Shown here: in pieces, positions 6,531 through 13,213 of the stretch
Layout of the letters: every line of letters starts with the position of its first letter
Position numbering within the stretch: position 1 is the first letter of the stretch
From: Clostridiales bacterium
GTDB taxonomy: Bacteria; Bacillota; Clostridia; UBA8921
Reading direction: 5' to 3'
Assembly (NCBI GenBank): GCA_003535395.1
Contig: DOHE01000019.1
Coordinates: 1-16,573 of the forward strand
Length of the DNA stretch: 16,573 nt
Notes under the pieces: generated by a model
Databases searched by the model: none
What the model saw: the letters and a program-made list of their open reading frames with translations, nothing else
Told to the model about the DNA's origin: nothing
Program-made: the position numbers and the translations under genes

Positions 6531-7509
6531 TCTCCTGTTGTTTGATGCGCATTGCGATACCGTCACCCGCTTAAGTTTGAACGGGCTGAAATCCGGCAAT
6601 TTCAATCAAGAACCTCACAACAGCATCGGCATACTCTTTCAGCTGGCTGCAAGCGGCCGAAGAAGGATCATGCAGGCATTTGCATTATGCATGCATCCTT
6701 TCTGGATTCCAGGAAAACTGCCTTCTCAAGTCAGCCCGGAGGATCTTGTTTCCGTATATTTCACTTTTCTTGAGCAGGCGGGAGATCATGCCCGCCACTG
6801 CACATCCCGTTCTGAGGCAAAGCAAGCCTGGACAGATGGGAAAATCGCATGTTTTCTGACAATTGAAGGGTTGGGAGAAGCAGCAGGCACTTCCATAGAA
6901 AGGATCATACGGTTGTATGAACTCGGAGTTCGGTGGGCCGGACCGGTTTGGAATCATAACAATTCCATTGCTGCCGGAGTCGATCCGGACCAGGAGGACG
7001 GGGGACTTACCGCTTTTGGCAAAACTGCTGTCGACGAGATGGAAAGGCTCGGGATGGGGATCGATGTTTCCCATATGTCAGACAAAAGCTTTTGGGATTG
7101 CCTGGAACGCATCAGAAAACGCGGACTGCTGCTGGCTTCGCATTCCAACGCAAGAGCGTTGTGCGGACACCGCCGGAATCTTACCGATGCGCAGATCCGG
7201 GCAGTTTCCGCAGCCGGAGGCGTGATCGGGATTACCTTCCATCGACCATTTCTGAATAATCACTCCGCAAATGCCTCCATCAGTGACATCCTGGCCCATA
7301 TCGATCATATTGCTGCGGTCGGAGGCATCCAGTGCGTGGGAATTGGCAGCGATTTTGACGGTACGGACGAATTGGCTTGCGGTATCCGTGACGCGTCTGA
7401 CCTGCCTCTTCTGGTCGAACAGCTTTTACAACACAACTATTCCGAGGAGGATATCCGTTTGATTCTGGGGGGAAACTGGCTGCGGATCTTTTCTGAATGC
7501 AGGATGTGA
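6514..7509 (+). CDS. Membrane dipeptidase (peptidase family M19)
   Basis: This is a zinc dipeptidase of the renal dipeptidase family (COG2355) that cleaves dipeptides, including D-amino-acid forms in bacterial members. The binuclear metal site is visible: His-x-Asp in DAHCDTV near the N-terminus, Glu in TIEGLGEA, His in GIDVSHMSD and His in ASHSNARAL. GIGSDFDGT and the C-terminal ILGGNWLRIF are also typical. No signal peptide is seen, so it should act in the cytoplasm. GGAGGTG (6500-6506) lies 7 bases before a TTG at 6514 and 13 bases before an in-frame ATG at 6520, so I prefer TTG, though ATG cannot be excluded. The start is inside yraN (17-base overlap), so it is probably the last gene of the operon. 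Confidence 0.92.
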   Translation: MRMLSDLLLFDAHCDTVTRLSLNGLKSGNFNQEPHNSIGILFQLAASGRRRIMQAFALCMHPFWIPGKLPSQVSPEDLVSVYFTFLEQAGDHARHCTSRSEAKQAWTDGKIACFLTIEGLGEAAGTSIERIIRLYELGVRWAGPVWNHNNSIAAGVDPDQEDGGLTAFGKTAVDEMERLGMGIDVSHMSDKSFWDCLERIRKRGLLLASHSNARALCGHRRNLTDAQIRAVSAAGGVIGITFHRPFLNNHSANASISDILAHIDHIAAVGGIQCVGIGSDFDGTDELACGIRDASDLPLLVEQLLQHNYSEEDIRLILGGNWLRIFSECRM

Positions 7510-7530
7510 TTTAAAAACACAAAAGGTACT

Positions 7531-7556
7531 TTCCGGGCAATCCTTTCGGAATTTTT
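7531..7556 (+). terminator. Possible weak intrinsic terminator after the dipeptidase gene
   Basis: TTCCG (7531-7535) pairs with CGGAA (7547-7551), extendable by two G-U pairs, and is followed by TTTTT (7552-7556). The stem is short, so it may be only partly effective. Confidence 0.4.
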
Positions 7557-7558
7557 CG

Positions 7559-7587
7559 TTGATTTTTTTTACATCCTCGGATAGAAT
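7559..7587 (+). promoter_or_regulatory. Promoter for the aminotransferase-purB unit
   Basis: TTGATT (7559-7564), a 17-base spacer, TAGAAT (7582-7587). The predicted transcript start (about 7594) lies after the ATG at 7588. It therefore argues that the real start of the aminotransferase is the later ATG at 7627. Confidence 0.55.
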
Positions 7588-7626
7588 ATGGCAAAGAAAT
7601 GGAATAACTGGAGGCTGGCTGAATAT

Positions 7627-8841
7627 ATGAAGGATCTGAGTACAGTAAGGGCAGAATATGAAAAGATACGATCTTCCGGGGCCAGACTGGACATGTCCCG
7701 GGGCAAACCCAACAAGGAACAGCTGGATCTTTCCAACGGCCTATTGACTTGCCTTCGGGAAGATGAATTTAAAGCATCTGACGGAACGGACTGCCGGAAT
7801 TACGGAGGTCTGGACGGCCTTCCGGAAGCAAAGCAGCTGTTGCACCGCATGCTGGACGTGGGTCCTGATGAGATCATCATAGGCGGAAATTCCAGCTTGA
7901 ACCTGATGTTTGACATGGTAGGTCATGCCATGCTGCGGGGTGTATACGGAGTAGAGAAGCCATGGGCAGCCCAAAAACCCGTTTTCCTGTGCCCGGCTCC
8001 CGGTTATGACCGCCACTTTGCCATCTGCGAGCATTTTGGCATCGAGATGCTGCCCATCCCCATGCTGAAAGACGGACCGGACATGGACCTTGTGGAAGAT
8101 ATCGCCGGATCCGATGTTAAAGTGAAAGGGATCTGGTGTACTCCCAAATACAGCAATCCCACCGGGGTGACCTACTCAGACGAGGTGGTGCGCAGGCTTG
8201 CGGCCATGAAACCAAAGGCTGATGATTTTCGCATTTTCTGGGATAATGCGTATGCCATCCATTCTCTTGGAACACCGGAGGATCTTATGGACATCCTGTC
8301 CGCCTGCCGGGATGCAGGCAATGAAGACCGGGTCTTCATCTTCGGATCCACTTCCAAGGTCACCTTTGCCGGAGCCGGTGTTGCCATGATGGGGGCAAGC
8401 ACCGCAAATCTGAATTTCATCCGGAAGCGCCTGTCCAAACAGACCATCGGCCCGGACAAAGTCAATCAGCTGCGGCATGTTAAATTCTTCGGGAACTATG
8501 AAAATATCCTGAAGCATATGGAGAAACATGCGGCCATCATCAAGCCCAAATTTGACCTGGTCACAGGGATGCTGGAACAGGAACTCGGCAGCTGCGGCCT
8601 GGCCAGCTGGAGCCAACCTGCCGGCGGGTATTTCATCAGTCTGAATACACTTCCCGGGAAAGCCAAAAAGGTATATGACCTGGCAGCAGCTGCCGGCCTT
8701 GTGTTGACCCGTGTTGGAGATACCTTTCCTTACGGGAAAGATCCGGAAGACCAGAATATCCGCATCGCTCCCACTTTCCCATCTCTGGAAGAAATGGAAA
8801 AAGCCATGGAACTGCTGCTGCTCTGCATCCGCCTGGCGTGA
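7627..8841 (+). CDS. PLP-dependent aminotransferase, aspartate-aminotransferase-like (fold type I)
   Basis: The product belongs to the class I/II aminotransferase group marked by LDMSRGKPN near the N-terminus (Pfam Asp_aminotransf type), which is common in Clostridia. Landmarks from the 7627 start are NPTGVTY (177-183), DNAYAIH, the PLP-lysine motif FGSTSKVTFAG (Lys244) and IRIAPTFPSLEEME near the end, whose Arg should bind the substrate carboxylate. The product is 404 residues. I chose ATG 7627 because GGAGG (7610-7614) precedes it and because the likely promoter -10 directly abuts the upstream ATG 7588. Start 7588 would give 417 residues and also suits family length, so the start is uncertain. 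purB follows by 29 bases, which suggests a link with aspartate or nitrogen metabolism. Substrate specificity is not determinable. Confidence 0.9.
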   Translation: MKDLSTVRAEYEKIRSSGARLDMSRGKPNKEQLDLSNGLLTCLREDEFKASDGTDCRNYGGLDGLPEAKQLLHRMLDVGPDEIIIGGNSSLNLMFDMVGHAMLRGVYGVEKPWAAQKPVFLCPAPGYDRHFAICEHFGIEMLPIPMLKDGPDMDLVEDIAGSDVKVKGIWCTPKYSNPTGVTYSDEVVRRLAAMKPKADDFRIFWDNAYAIHSLGTPEDLMDILSACRDAGNEDRVFIFGSTSKVTFAGAGVAMMGASTANLNFIRKRLSKQTIGPDKVNQLRHVKFFGNYENILKHMEKHAAIIKPKFDLVTGMLEQELGSCGLASWSQPAGGYFISLNTLPGKAKKVYDLAAAAGLVLTRVGDTFPYGKDPEDQNIRIAPTFPSLEEMEKAMELLLLCIRLA

Positions 8842-8870
8842 AGTGAAGGCTTTTACCGGAGGGAAACAAA

Positions 8871-10313
8871 ATGCCGCAAACCAAAGACAGATATGAAAGC
8901 CCATTCAATTCCCGTTATGCCAGCGATGAAATGCAGTACCTGATGTCGCCGGATATGAAATTCAAAACCTGGCGCAAGCTCTGGATCGCGCTTGCTGAGG
9001 CCGAAAAAGAACTGGGGCTTCAGATCACCCAGGAGCAGATCGACCAGCTGAAGCTGTTTCAGGACCGGATCAATTATGATATTGCGGAACAAAAAGAAAG
9101 GGAAATTCGGCATGATGTCATGGCGCATATCCATGCATACGGGGAACAGTGCCCTGACGCCAGGGGCATTATCCACGCCGGTGCCACTTCCTGTTATGTG
9201 ACGGACAATACAGATGTTATTATTATCAAGGAAGCCCTTTTGCTGATCCGGAAAAAACTGCTGGGGGTCATGGAAAAACTGTCCGCCTTCGCAGATCGGT
9301 ACCGTTCGCTTCCCACCCTGGGTTTTACACACCTTCAGCCAGCCCAGCTGGTCACAGTCGGAAAACGCACGACTCTTTGGATCCAGGACCTGCTCATGGA
9401 TCTGGAAGACTTAGATCACGTTCTGGCCGGCCTGAAACTGCTGGGAAACAAGGATGCCACCGGTACACAGGAGAGTTTTTTGAACCTTTTCGACGGGGAT
9501 AATAAAAAAGCAAAAGCCGTTGACAGGCTCATTGCTCAGAAAATGGGTTTTACTGAAACATTTCCTGTTTCTGGACAAACCTATCCGCGGAAACTTGACA
9601 GCCGTGTGCTAAGCGTGCTGTCCGGAATCGCTCAAAGCGCCAGTAAATTTGGAAATGACCTTCGGATCCTTCAGAATATGGAGGAAATGGAGGAGCCTTT
9701 TGAAGAGTCCCAGGTAGGTTCTTCCGCCATGGCCTATAAGCGCAATCCCATGCGCAGCGAGCGGATCTGCGGATTGGCCCGGTATGTGATGGTGGATGCC
9801 TTGAACCCGGCTATTACCGCATCCACTCAATGGCTGGAGAGGACACTGGACGATTCCGCCAACAAGCGGATCAGCATCACCGAAGCATTTCTGGCTGTGG
9901 ATGCCATTCTCGCTATATATATAAATATTGTTTCCGGCCTGAAGGTTTATCCAAAGGTGATCGAGAAGCATATCATGGCACGGCTTCCTTTCATGGCCAC
10001 GGTGAAGATCCTCATGCAGGCAGTGAAAAAAGGGGGAGACCGGCAGGATCTGCATGAGAGGATCCGCCGACATTCCATGGATGCTGCCCGTAAAATGAAA
10101 GAAGAAGGCGGAGAGAATGACCTGATGGAAAGAATCGCAGCTGACCCGGCCTTTCCTATGGATTTGGATGAAATACAAAATATATTGACTCCCGCAAATT
10201 TCATCGGGAGATCTGCACTTCAGGTGGAAGAATTCCTTGAAGACCAGGTCCGGCCTGTGCTGGAGGCCAATAAAGACCGGATGATGCCGGGAAATGTTGA
10301 CTTGAAGGTGTAA
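8871..10313 (+). CDS. purB: Adenylosuccinate lyase
   Basis: PurB splits SAICAR and adenylosuccinate, releasing fumarate, at two steps of purine synthesis. The 480-residue product matches the longer clostridial form. Visible features are HAGATSCYVTDNTD (catalytic His region), THLQPAQLVTVGKR, and the fumarase/aspartase signature loop GSSAMAYKRNPMRSE (about 283-297) carrying the catalytic serine. The region PRKLDSRVLSVLSGIAQSA precedes that loop. ATG 8871 is preceded by GGAGGG (8858-8863) at 7 bases. The gene directly follows the aminotransferase (29 bases), so one transcript is likely. No other purine genes are present in the window. Confidence 0.96.
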   Translation: MPQTKDRYESPFNSRYASDEMQYLMSPDMKFKTWRKLWIALAEAEKELGLQITQEQIDQLKLFQDRINYDIAEQKEREIRHDVMAHIHAYGEQCPDARGIIHAGATSCYVTDNTDVIIIKEALLLIRKKLLGVMEKLSAFADRYRSLPTLGFTHLQPAQLVTVGKRTTLWIQDLLMDLEDLDHVLAGLKLLGNKDATGTQESFLNLFDGDNKKAKAVDRLIAQKMGFTETFPVSGQTYPRKLDSRVLSVLSGIAQSASKFGNDLRILQNMEEMEEPFEESQVGSSAMAYKRNPMRSERICGLARYVMVDALNPAITASTQWLERTLDDSANKRISITEAFLAVDAILAIYINIVSGLKVYPKVIEKHIMARLPFMATVKILMQAVKKGGDRQDLHERIRRHSMDAARKMKEEGGENDLMERIAADPAFPMDLDEIQNILTPANFIGRSALQVEEFLEDQVRPVLEANKDRMMPGNVDLKV

Positions 10314-10344
10314 CTGCCATAAAATCATCCTATAGTGATGCTGT

Positions 10345-10360
10345 CAGGATGTGCATCCTG
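10345..10360 (+). promoter_or_regulatory. Palindrome in the GntR-gene leader, possible operator
   Basis: CAGGATGTGCATCCTG has perfect 7-base arms around TG. It lies 8 bases after a TATAGT (10331-10336, possible -10 without a good -35) and ends 7 bases before the Shine-Dalgarno of the GntR gene. GntR/HutC regulators often bind such short palindromes and control themselves. The symmetry is seen; the binding is inferred. A hairpin that affects translation is the alternative. Confidence 0.45.
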
Positions 10361-10382
10361 CGTTGTCAGGGGGGATGATCGG

Positions 10383-11126
10383 ATGATCAACAAGTACAGC
10401 AATATGCCCATGTATTCCCAGCTCAAAGGCCTCATTTTACAAAAAATAGAAAGTGGCGGGTATCCGGAGGGAAGCCGCATCCCTTCAGAGGAAGATCTTT
10501 GCGAAACCTATGGCATCAGCCGGCCTACGGTCCGCCAGGCCATCCATGAACTCACTGCCGGCGGCTGGCTGTATCGTGAAAAAGGAAAAGGAACTTATGT
10601 CAGCAAAAGGAATTCCTGTATCCGGATCCGTAAATACAACGGATTTTATGGTTCCTTATTAGCGGAATCCATACCTGCCTGCAAACGGCAGCAAATCAGC
10701 ATCCACAGGGTCACGGCCGGGGAAGTGCCGATTCTGCAGGAAATATTTTTTGGTATCGATCCGGGAAGCGCCTTTGTGTGTTCAGAATTCCTGATCCTGG
10801 AAGAAGAAGAACCCATTGCCCGCATCGGGTCGTACATGCCCCTGGCCCTGTTCCCGGACATGCTGGAAGGTCTTCAGGCAAACAGGCCCATGCTGGACCT
10901 GCTGAAAGGGAAGTATCCATTTTTGCCTCATGCAGCAAAAAGCAGTCTGGAAATCACTTCAGCCGGAACAGAGGATTCTCCGCTGTTGCATGTACACCCC
11001 GGACAGAGTCTGCTGAAAGTCACCAGTGCCATCCATGCAAAAGGAGGACAAGTCGTGGAGGTCGTCGTCTCTTTGTTTCGGGGTGACAAATGCAGGATCA
11101 TGCTTGAAAATACATTACACGGATGA
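10383..11126 (+). CDS. GntR family transcriptional regulator, HutC subfamily (UTRA domain)
   Basis: The 247-residue product has an N-terminal winged helix-turn-helix (about 7-70: PMYSQLKGLILQKIESG, then RIPSEEDLCETYGISRPTV and the wing REKGKGTYV). A C-terminal UTRA ligand-binding domain follows (about 90-245). Such proteins bind sugars, amino-sugar phosphates or amino-acid-derived ligands and usually repress nearby genes. ATG 10383 has AGGGGGGA (10368-10375) at 7 bases; earlier in-frame GTG/ATG codons (10335, 10338) lack a site. The stop lies inside the first unit of a 21-base tandem repeat. Possible targets are itself (palindrome at 10345) or the PHP gene 81 bases downstream. The ligand is unknown. 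Confidence 0.9.
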   Translation: MINKYSNMPMYSQLKGLILQKIESGGYPEGSRIPSEEDLCETYGISRPTVRQAIHELTAGGWLYREKGKGTYVSKRNSCIRIRKYNGFYGSLLAESIPACKRQQISIHRVTAGEVPILQEIFFGIDPGSAFVCSEFLILEEEEPIARIGSYMPLALFPDMLEGLQANRPMLDLLKGKYPFLPHAAKSSLEITSAGTEDSPLLHVHPGQSLLKVTSAIHAKGGQVVEVVVSLFRGDKCRIMLENTLHG

Positions 11127-11181
11127 AGACAGCAGTGTGACGGATGAAAGCGGCAGTGTGACGGATGAAGACAGGCAGCAA
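11119..11181 (+). repeat. Tandem repeat, 21-base unit, three copies
   Basis: Units are at 11119-11139, 11140-11160 and 11161-11181. All begin ACGGATGAA; the first two end GGCAGTGTG or AGCAGTGTG, and the third diverges after CAG. The GntR gene stop (11124-11126) lies in unit one. The array fills most of the 81-base gap before the PHP gene. Being a multiple of three, it reads as TDE-containing heptapeptides in another frame, but that frame has no credible gene. Confidence 0.9.
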
Positions 11182-11207
11182 GGTCGATCAACAGGTACGA
11201 GGGAAAA

Positions 11208-12026
11208 ATGGAAATATATGACAGTCATATTCACAGCTGTTTTTCTACGGACAGTATTATGGAGGCGGATGCTGCCTGCGCTGCAGCTGTTCAAAAAAAG
11301 CTGGCAGGTATACAGTTTGCAGAGCATGTAGACATTGATTATCCTGGTCATGAAGCGGAATTTGATGTAGATTTCATCAAGTACCTTGCGACTGTCTTCA
11401 GGCTGAAACAGCAATATGAAGGCCGGCTGAAAGTAGGCGCCGGAATTGAGACCGGATTTCAGCCTCATACACGGAAACAGACTGAGGCCATCGTTGCCCG
11501 GCACCGGGGTTCTCTGGATATAATCATACAGTCAGTACATATTTTCAGGCATCAGGACCCGTATACGGGGGAGATATATGAGGGAAAAACCATGCGGCAA
11601 GTCTACGGCACAGCCCTTGAGGAGATCCTTGCAAGTCTTCAGGCAGGCTGGCCATTTCAGGTAGTGGGGCATTTGGAGTATATCACCCGGTATTTTCCAT
11701 ACCCGGACCGTTCACTTCGTTACATGGAATTCCCCGATCTGTATGACGAAATTTTTAAAAAACTGATAGAGAAGGGGAGGGGACTGGAACTAAATACTGG
11801 CAGCCTTCGGGCAGATCCGGGTGCTGAAAGCAGATTCGCATTCGACCGGCAGCTTTATACCCGGTACCGGGAATGCGGGGGAGAAATCATCACCCTTGCT
11901 TCGGACGCCCACCGAACAGAGCATTTAGGATTTGCCCTGGCAGATGCAGCAGAATTCCTGAAACACTGTGGATTTTCTCATTATACTTGCTTTATGGAAC
12001 AGACCCCTGGATTTGTCAAAATATGA
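11208..12026 (+). CDS. PHP-domain phosphoesterase, histidinol-phosphatase HisJ family
   Basis: The 272-residue product is close to HisJ-type PHP phosphatases (K family). Metal-binding motifs are in order: DSHIHS (His-x-His, 5-10), AEHVD, the Glu in GAGIETGF, His in IIQSVHIFRH, GHLEYITR and the C-terminal SDAH. In histidine makers this enzyme turns histidinol phosphate into histidinol, but no his genes lie nearby, so another phosphate ester is possible. ATG 11208 has a short GAGGG (11199-11203) four bases upstream. The gene is preceded by the GntR regulator and the 21-base repeats, and faces the recombinase gene with 52 bases between. No clear terminator follows; TGATTGC (12024-12030) and GCAATCA (12059-12065) can pair over a long loop. 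Confidence 0.88.
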   Translation: MEIYDSHIHSCFSTDSIMEADAACAAAVQKKLAGIQFAEHVDIDYPGHEAEFDVDFIKYLATVFRLKQQYEGRLKVGAGIETGFQPHTRKQTEAIVARHRGSLDIIIQSVHIFRHQDPYTGEIYEGKTMRQVYGTALEEILASLQAGWPFQVVGHLEYITRYFPYPDRSLRYMEFPDLYDEIFKKLIEKGRGLELNTGSLRADPGAESRFAFDRQLYTRYRECGGEIITLASDAHRTEHLGFALADAAEFLKHCGFSHYTCFMEQTPGFVKI

Positions 12027-12057
12027 TTGCAGACGATCCCGGGCGTTTACTTTCTCA

Positions 12058-12089
12058 GGCAATCACTTTCCCGGACGATCACTTTCCCG
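12058..12089. repeat. Tandem duplication, 16-base unit, two copies, at the recombinase gene end
   Basis: Units at 12058-12073 and 12074-12089 agree at 14 of 16 positions and share ATCACTTTCCCG. The second unit contains the last codons and the stop of the minus-strand recombinase gene; the first lies just beyond the stop. This is the only notable structure in the convergent gap 12027-12078. Confidence 0.8.
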
Positions 12090-13065
12090 CATCCGGTCGT
12101 AATTTGGCGAGAGGATTGCTTTCTACGGCATCTTTTAGCTGTTGCCGGTCCAAATGCGTATAAATCTCCGTGGTAGCAATGCTTTCATGGCCCAGCAATG
12201 CCTGAAGGGCACGGATATCGACATGTCCATATTTATACATCAGAGTAGCAGCCGTATGACGAAGTTTATGTGTGGAATACCGGTGAGGATCCAGGCCTGC
12301 GTTGCGAATGAACTTTTTGACGATATGCTGAACATTTTCCTTGCTGATGCGCTTTTTTCTTTCACTTAAGAACAGCGCATCCCTGTCCCGGGCGCTGACT
12401 GCCTGACGACTTCTATTATCAAGATACGTCTGCAAGGCTTCCATACATGCGGTATTTAACGGAATGGCCCGTTCCTTTCCACCTTTACCAATAACTGTCA
12501 ATGTTTCGTTGCGTATATTGGCCATATTGATGCCTACCAATTCGGAAAGCCTGAGCCCGCAGTTTAAAAAAAGGGTCATGATGGCATAATCCCGTTCCCG
12601 GTGTTCGCCATCTATAGAAAAAAGCAACTGGCGGCTTTCTTCAACACTTAAATAGCGGGGAAGCTTTTTCAGGATCTTTGGGGATTCCAACTCGGCTGCC
12701 GGGTTCGATGAAAGCAACCTGGCCTTACTGGTCAGATAATTAAAAAAGGAACGGATGCTTGCGACTTTCCGGGCCCGCGCATGGGAAGCATTGTCCCGGT
12801 TGCTGCTGACAAATGACATGTATGCATACAGATCGCTCAATGTGACCCGCTGCAATATTTCGATGCCTGCATGCCGGATCTCGATTTTATCAAAGTCAAC
12901 GTTTTTTGGAGCAAGACCAAAATGCACCATCAGGAAACGAAGGAACAGTCTAAGGTCATAAAAGTAGACCAGCATGGTATTGATGGATTTTCCCTGAATG
13001 GTTCCCAGGTAGTTCAAAAAATCCATGAGGTATGAGGGCATTTCATAATCCTGAATTTTTTTCAT
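12079..13065 (-). CDS. XerC-like tyrosine recombinase
   Basis: The 328-residue product is a complete tyrosine recombinase. An N-terminal SAM-like core-binding domain (about 10-115; LMDFLNYL, YFYDLRLFLRFL) is followed by the catalytic domain. Catalytic residues are Arg172 (GLRLSELVG), Lys194 (GKGGKER), His266 and Arg269 (HKLRH), His293 (LLGHES) and Tyr302 (EIYTHL), with spacing after the lysine equal to that of E. coli XerD. It resembles the chromosomal XerC-like group of Clostridia rather than a phage integrase. The start ATG (13065) has no Shine-Dalgarno and lies about one turn after a promoter, so it may be leaderless. An internal ATG at 13041 has AGGA upstream but would remove normal N-terminal residues. 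Whether it acts at dif is unknown. Confidence 0.92.
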   Translation of the reverse strand: MKKIQDYEMPSYLMDFLNYLGTIQGKSINTMLVYFYDLRLFLRFLMVHFGLAPKNVDFDKIEIRHAGIEILQRVTLSDLYAYMSFVSSNRDNASHARARKVASIRSFFNYLTSKARLLSSNPAAELESPKILKKLPRYLSVEESRQLLFSIDGEHRERDYAIMTLFLNCGLRLSELVGINMANIRNETLTVIGKGGKERAIPLNTACMEALQTYLDNRSRQAVSARDRDALFLSERKKRISKENVQHIVKKFIRNAGLDPHRYSTHKLRHTAATLMYKYGHVDIRALQALLGHESIATTEIYTHLDRQQLKDAVESNPLAKLRPDAGK

Positions 13066-13071
13066 AGCTTC

Positions 13072-13100
13072 AATGTATCACAATCTGCCAGTAAAATCAA
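13072..13100 (-). promoter_or_regulatory. Putative promoter of the recombinase gene
   Basis: On the minus strand, TTGATT (13100-13095), 17 bases, then TACATT (13077-13072), each 4 of 6 to consensus. The predicted transcript start falls at about 13066-13065, the first base of the ATG. Confidence 0.45.
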
Positions 13101-13183
13101 AAGCAACCTTGTAAAATGCAGCCAGCGGGAGTCAACGATCTGTCTTGTCAATTATCTGAGCTGCCGGCTTGACTTCCTCCCCA

Positions 13184-13213
13184 CATTACACGAAATTTTT
13201 ATTTCGTGTAATG
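13184..13213. repeat. Perfect 13-bp inverted repeat across the UroD-fold gene stop
   Basis: The arms 13184-13196 (CATTACACGAAAT) and 13201-13213 are perfectly complementary with a 4-base TTTT loop. The stop codon of the minus-strand gene (13201-13199) is at the loop. No T-run follows on either strand, so it is not a standard intrinsic terminator; it could be a 3' end-stabilising hairpin or a protein-binding site. The remainder of 13101-13183 holds no recognisable feature. Confidence 0.85.

Noticed and set aside
8176..8904. Minus-strand frame (242 codons) opposite the aminotransferase
   Set aside because: Shadow of a strongly conserved gene; composition is that of a reversed coding frame with no motif.
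9609..10328. Minus-strand frame (239 codons) opposite purB
   Set aside because: Same reason: antisense to the conserved C-terminal half of purB, no ribosome binding site or motif.
11119..11181. Possible CRISPR array
   Set aside because: Units are directly adjacent with no spacers, and there are only three of 21 bases.
11026..11331. Plus-strand frame with TDE-containing heptapeptide repeats
   Set aside because: It arises from the 21-bp repeat read in another frame, and overlaps the end of the GntR gene and the start of the PHP gene, both well supported.
13065..13155. Short minus-strand leader peptide from a TTG (about 30 codons) ending in ATGA at the recombinase start
   Set aside because: There is no ribosome binding site at a usable distance and no conserved feature; the ATGA overlap alone is weak evidence.
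12079..13213. Integrase module of a mobile element
   Set aside because: The tyrosine recombinase resembles the chromosomal XerC-like group, no other mobile genes or tRNA target lie beside it, and the neighbours are housekeeping genes.
13184..13213. Standard intrinsic terminator
   Set aside because: The stem is AT-rich and not followed by a T-run on either strand, so it is listed as an inverted repeat instead.
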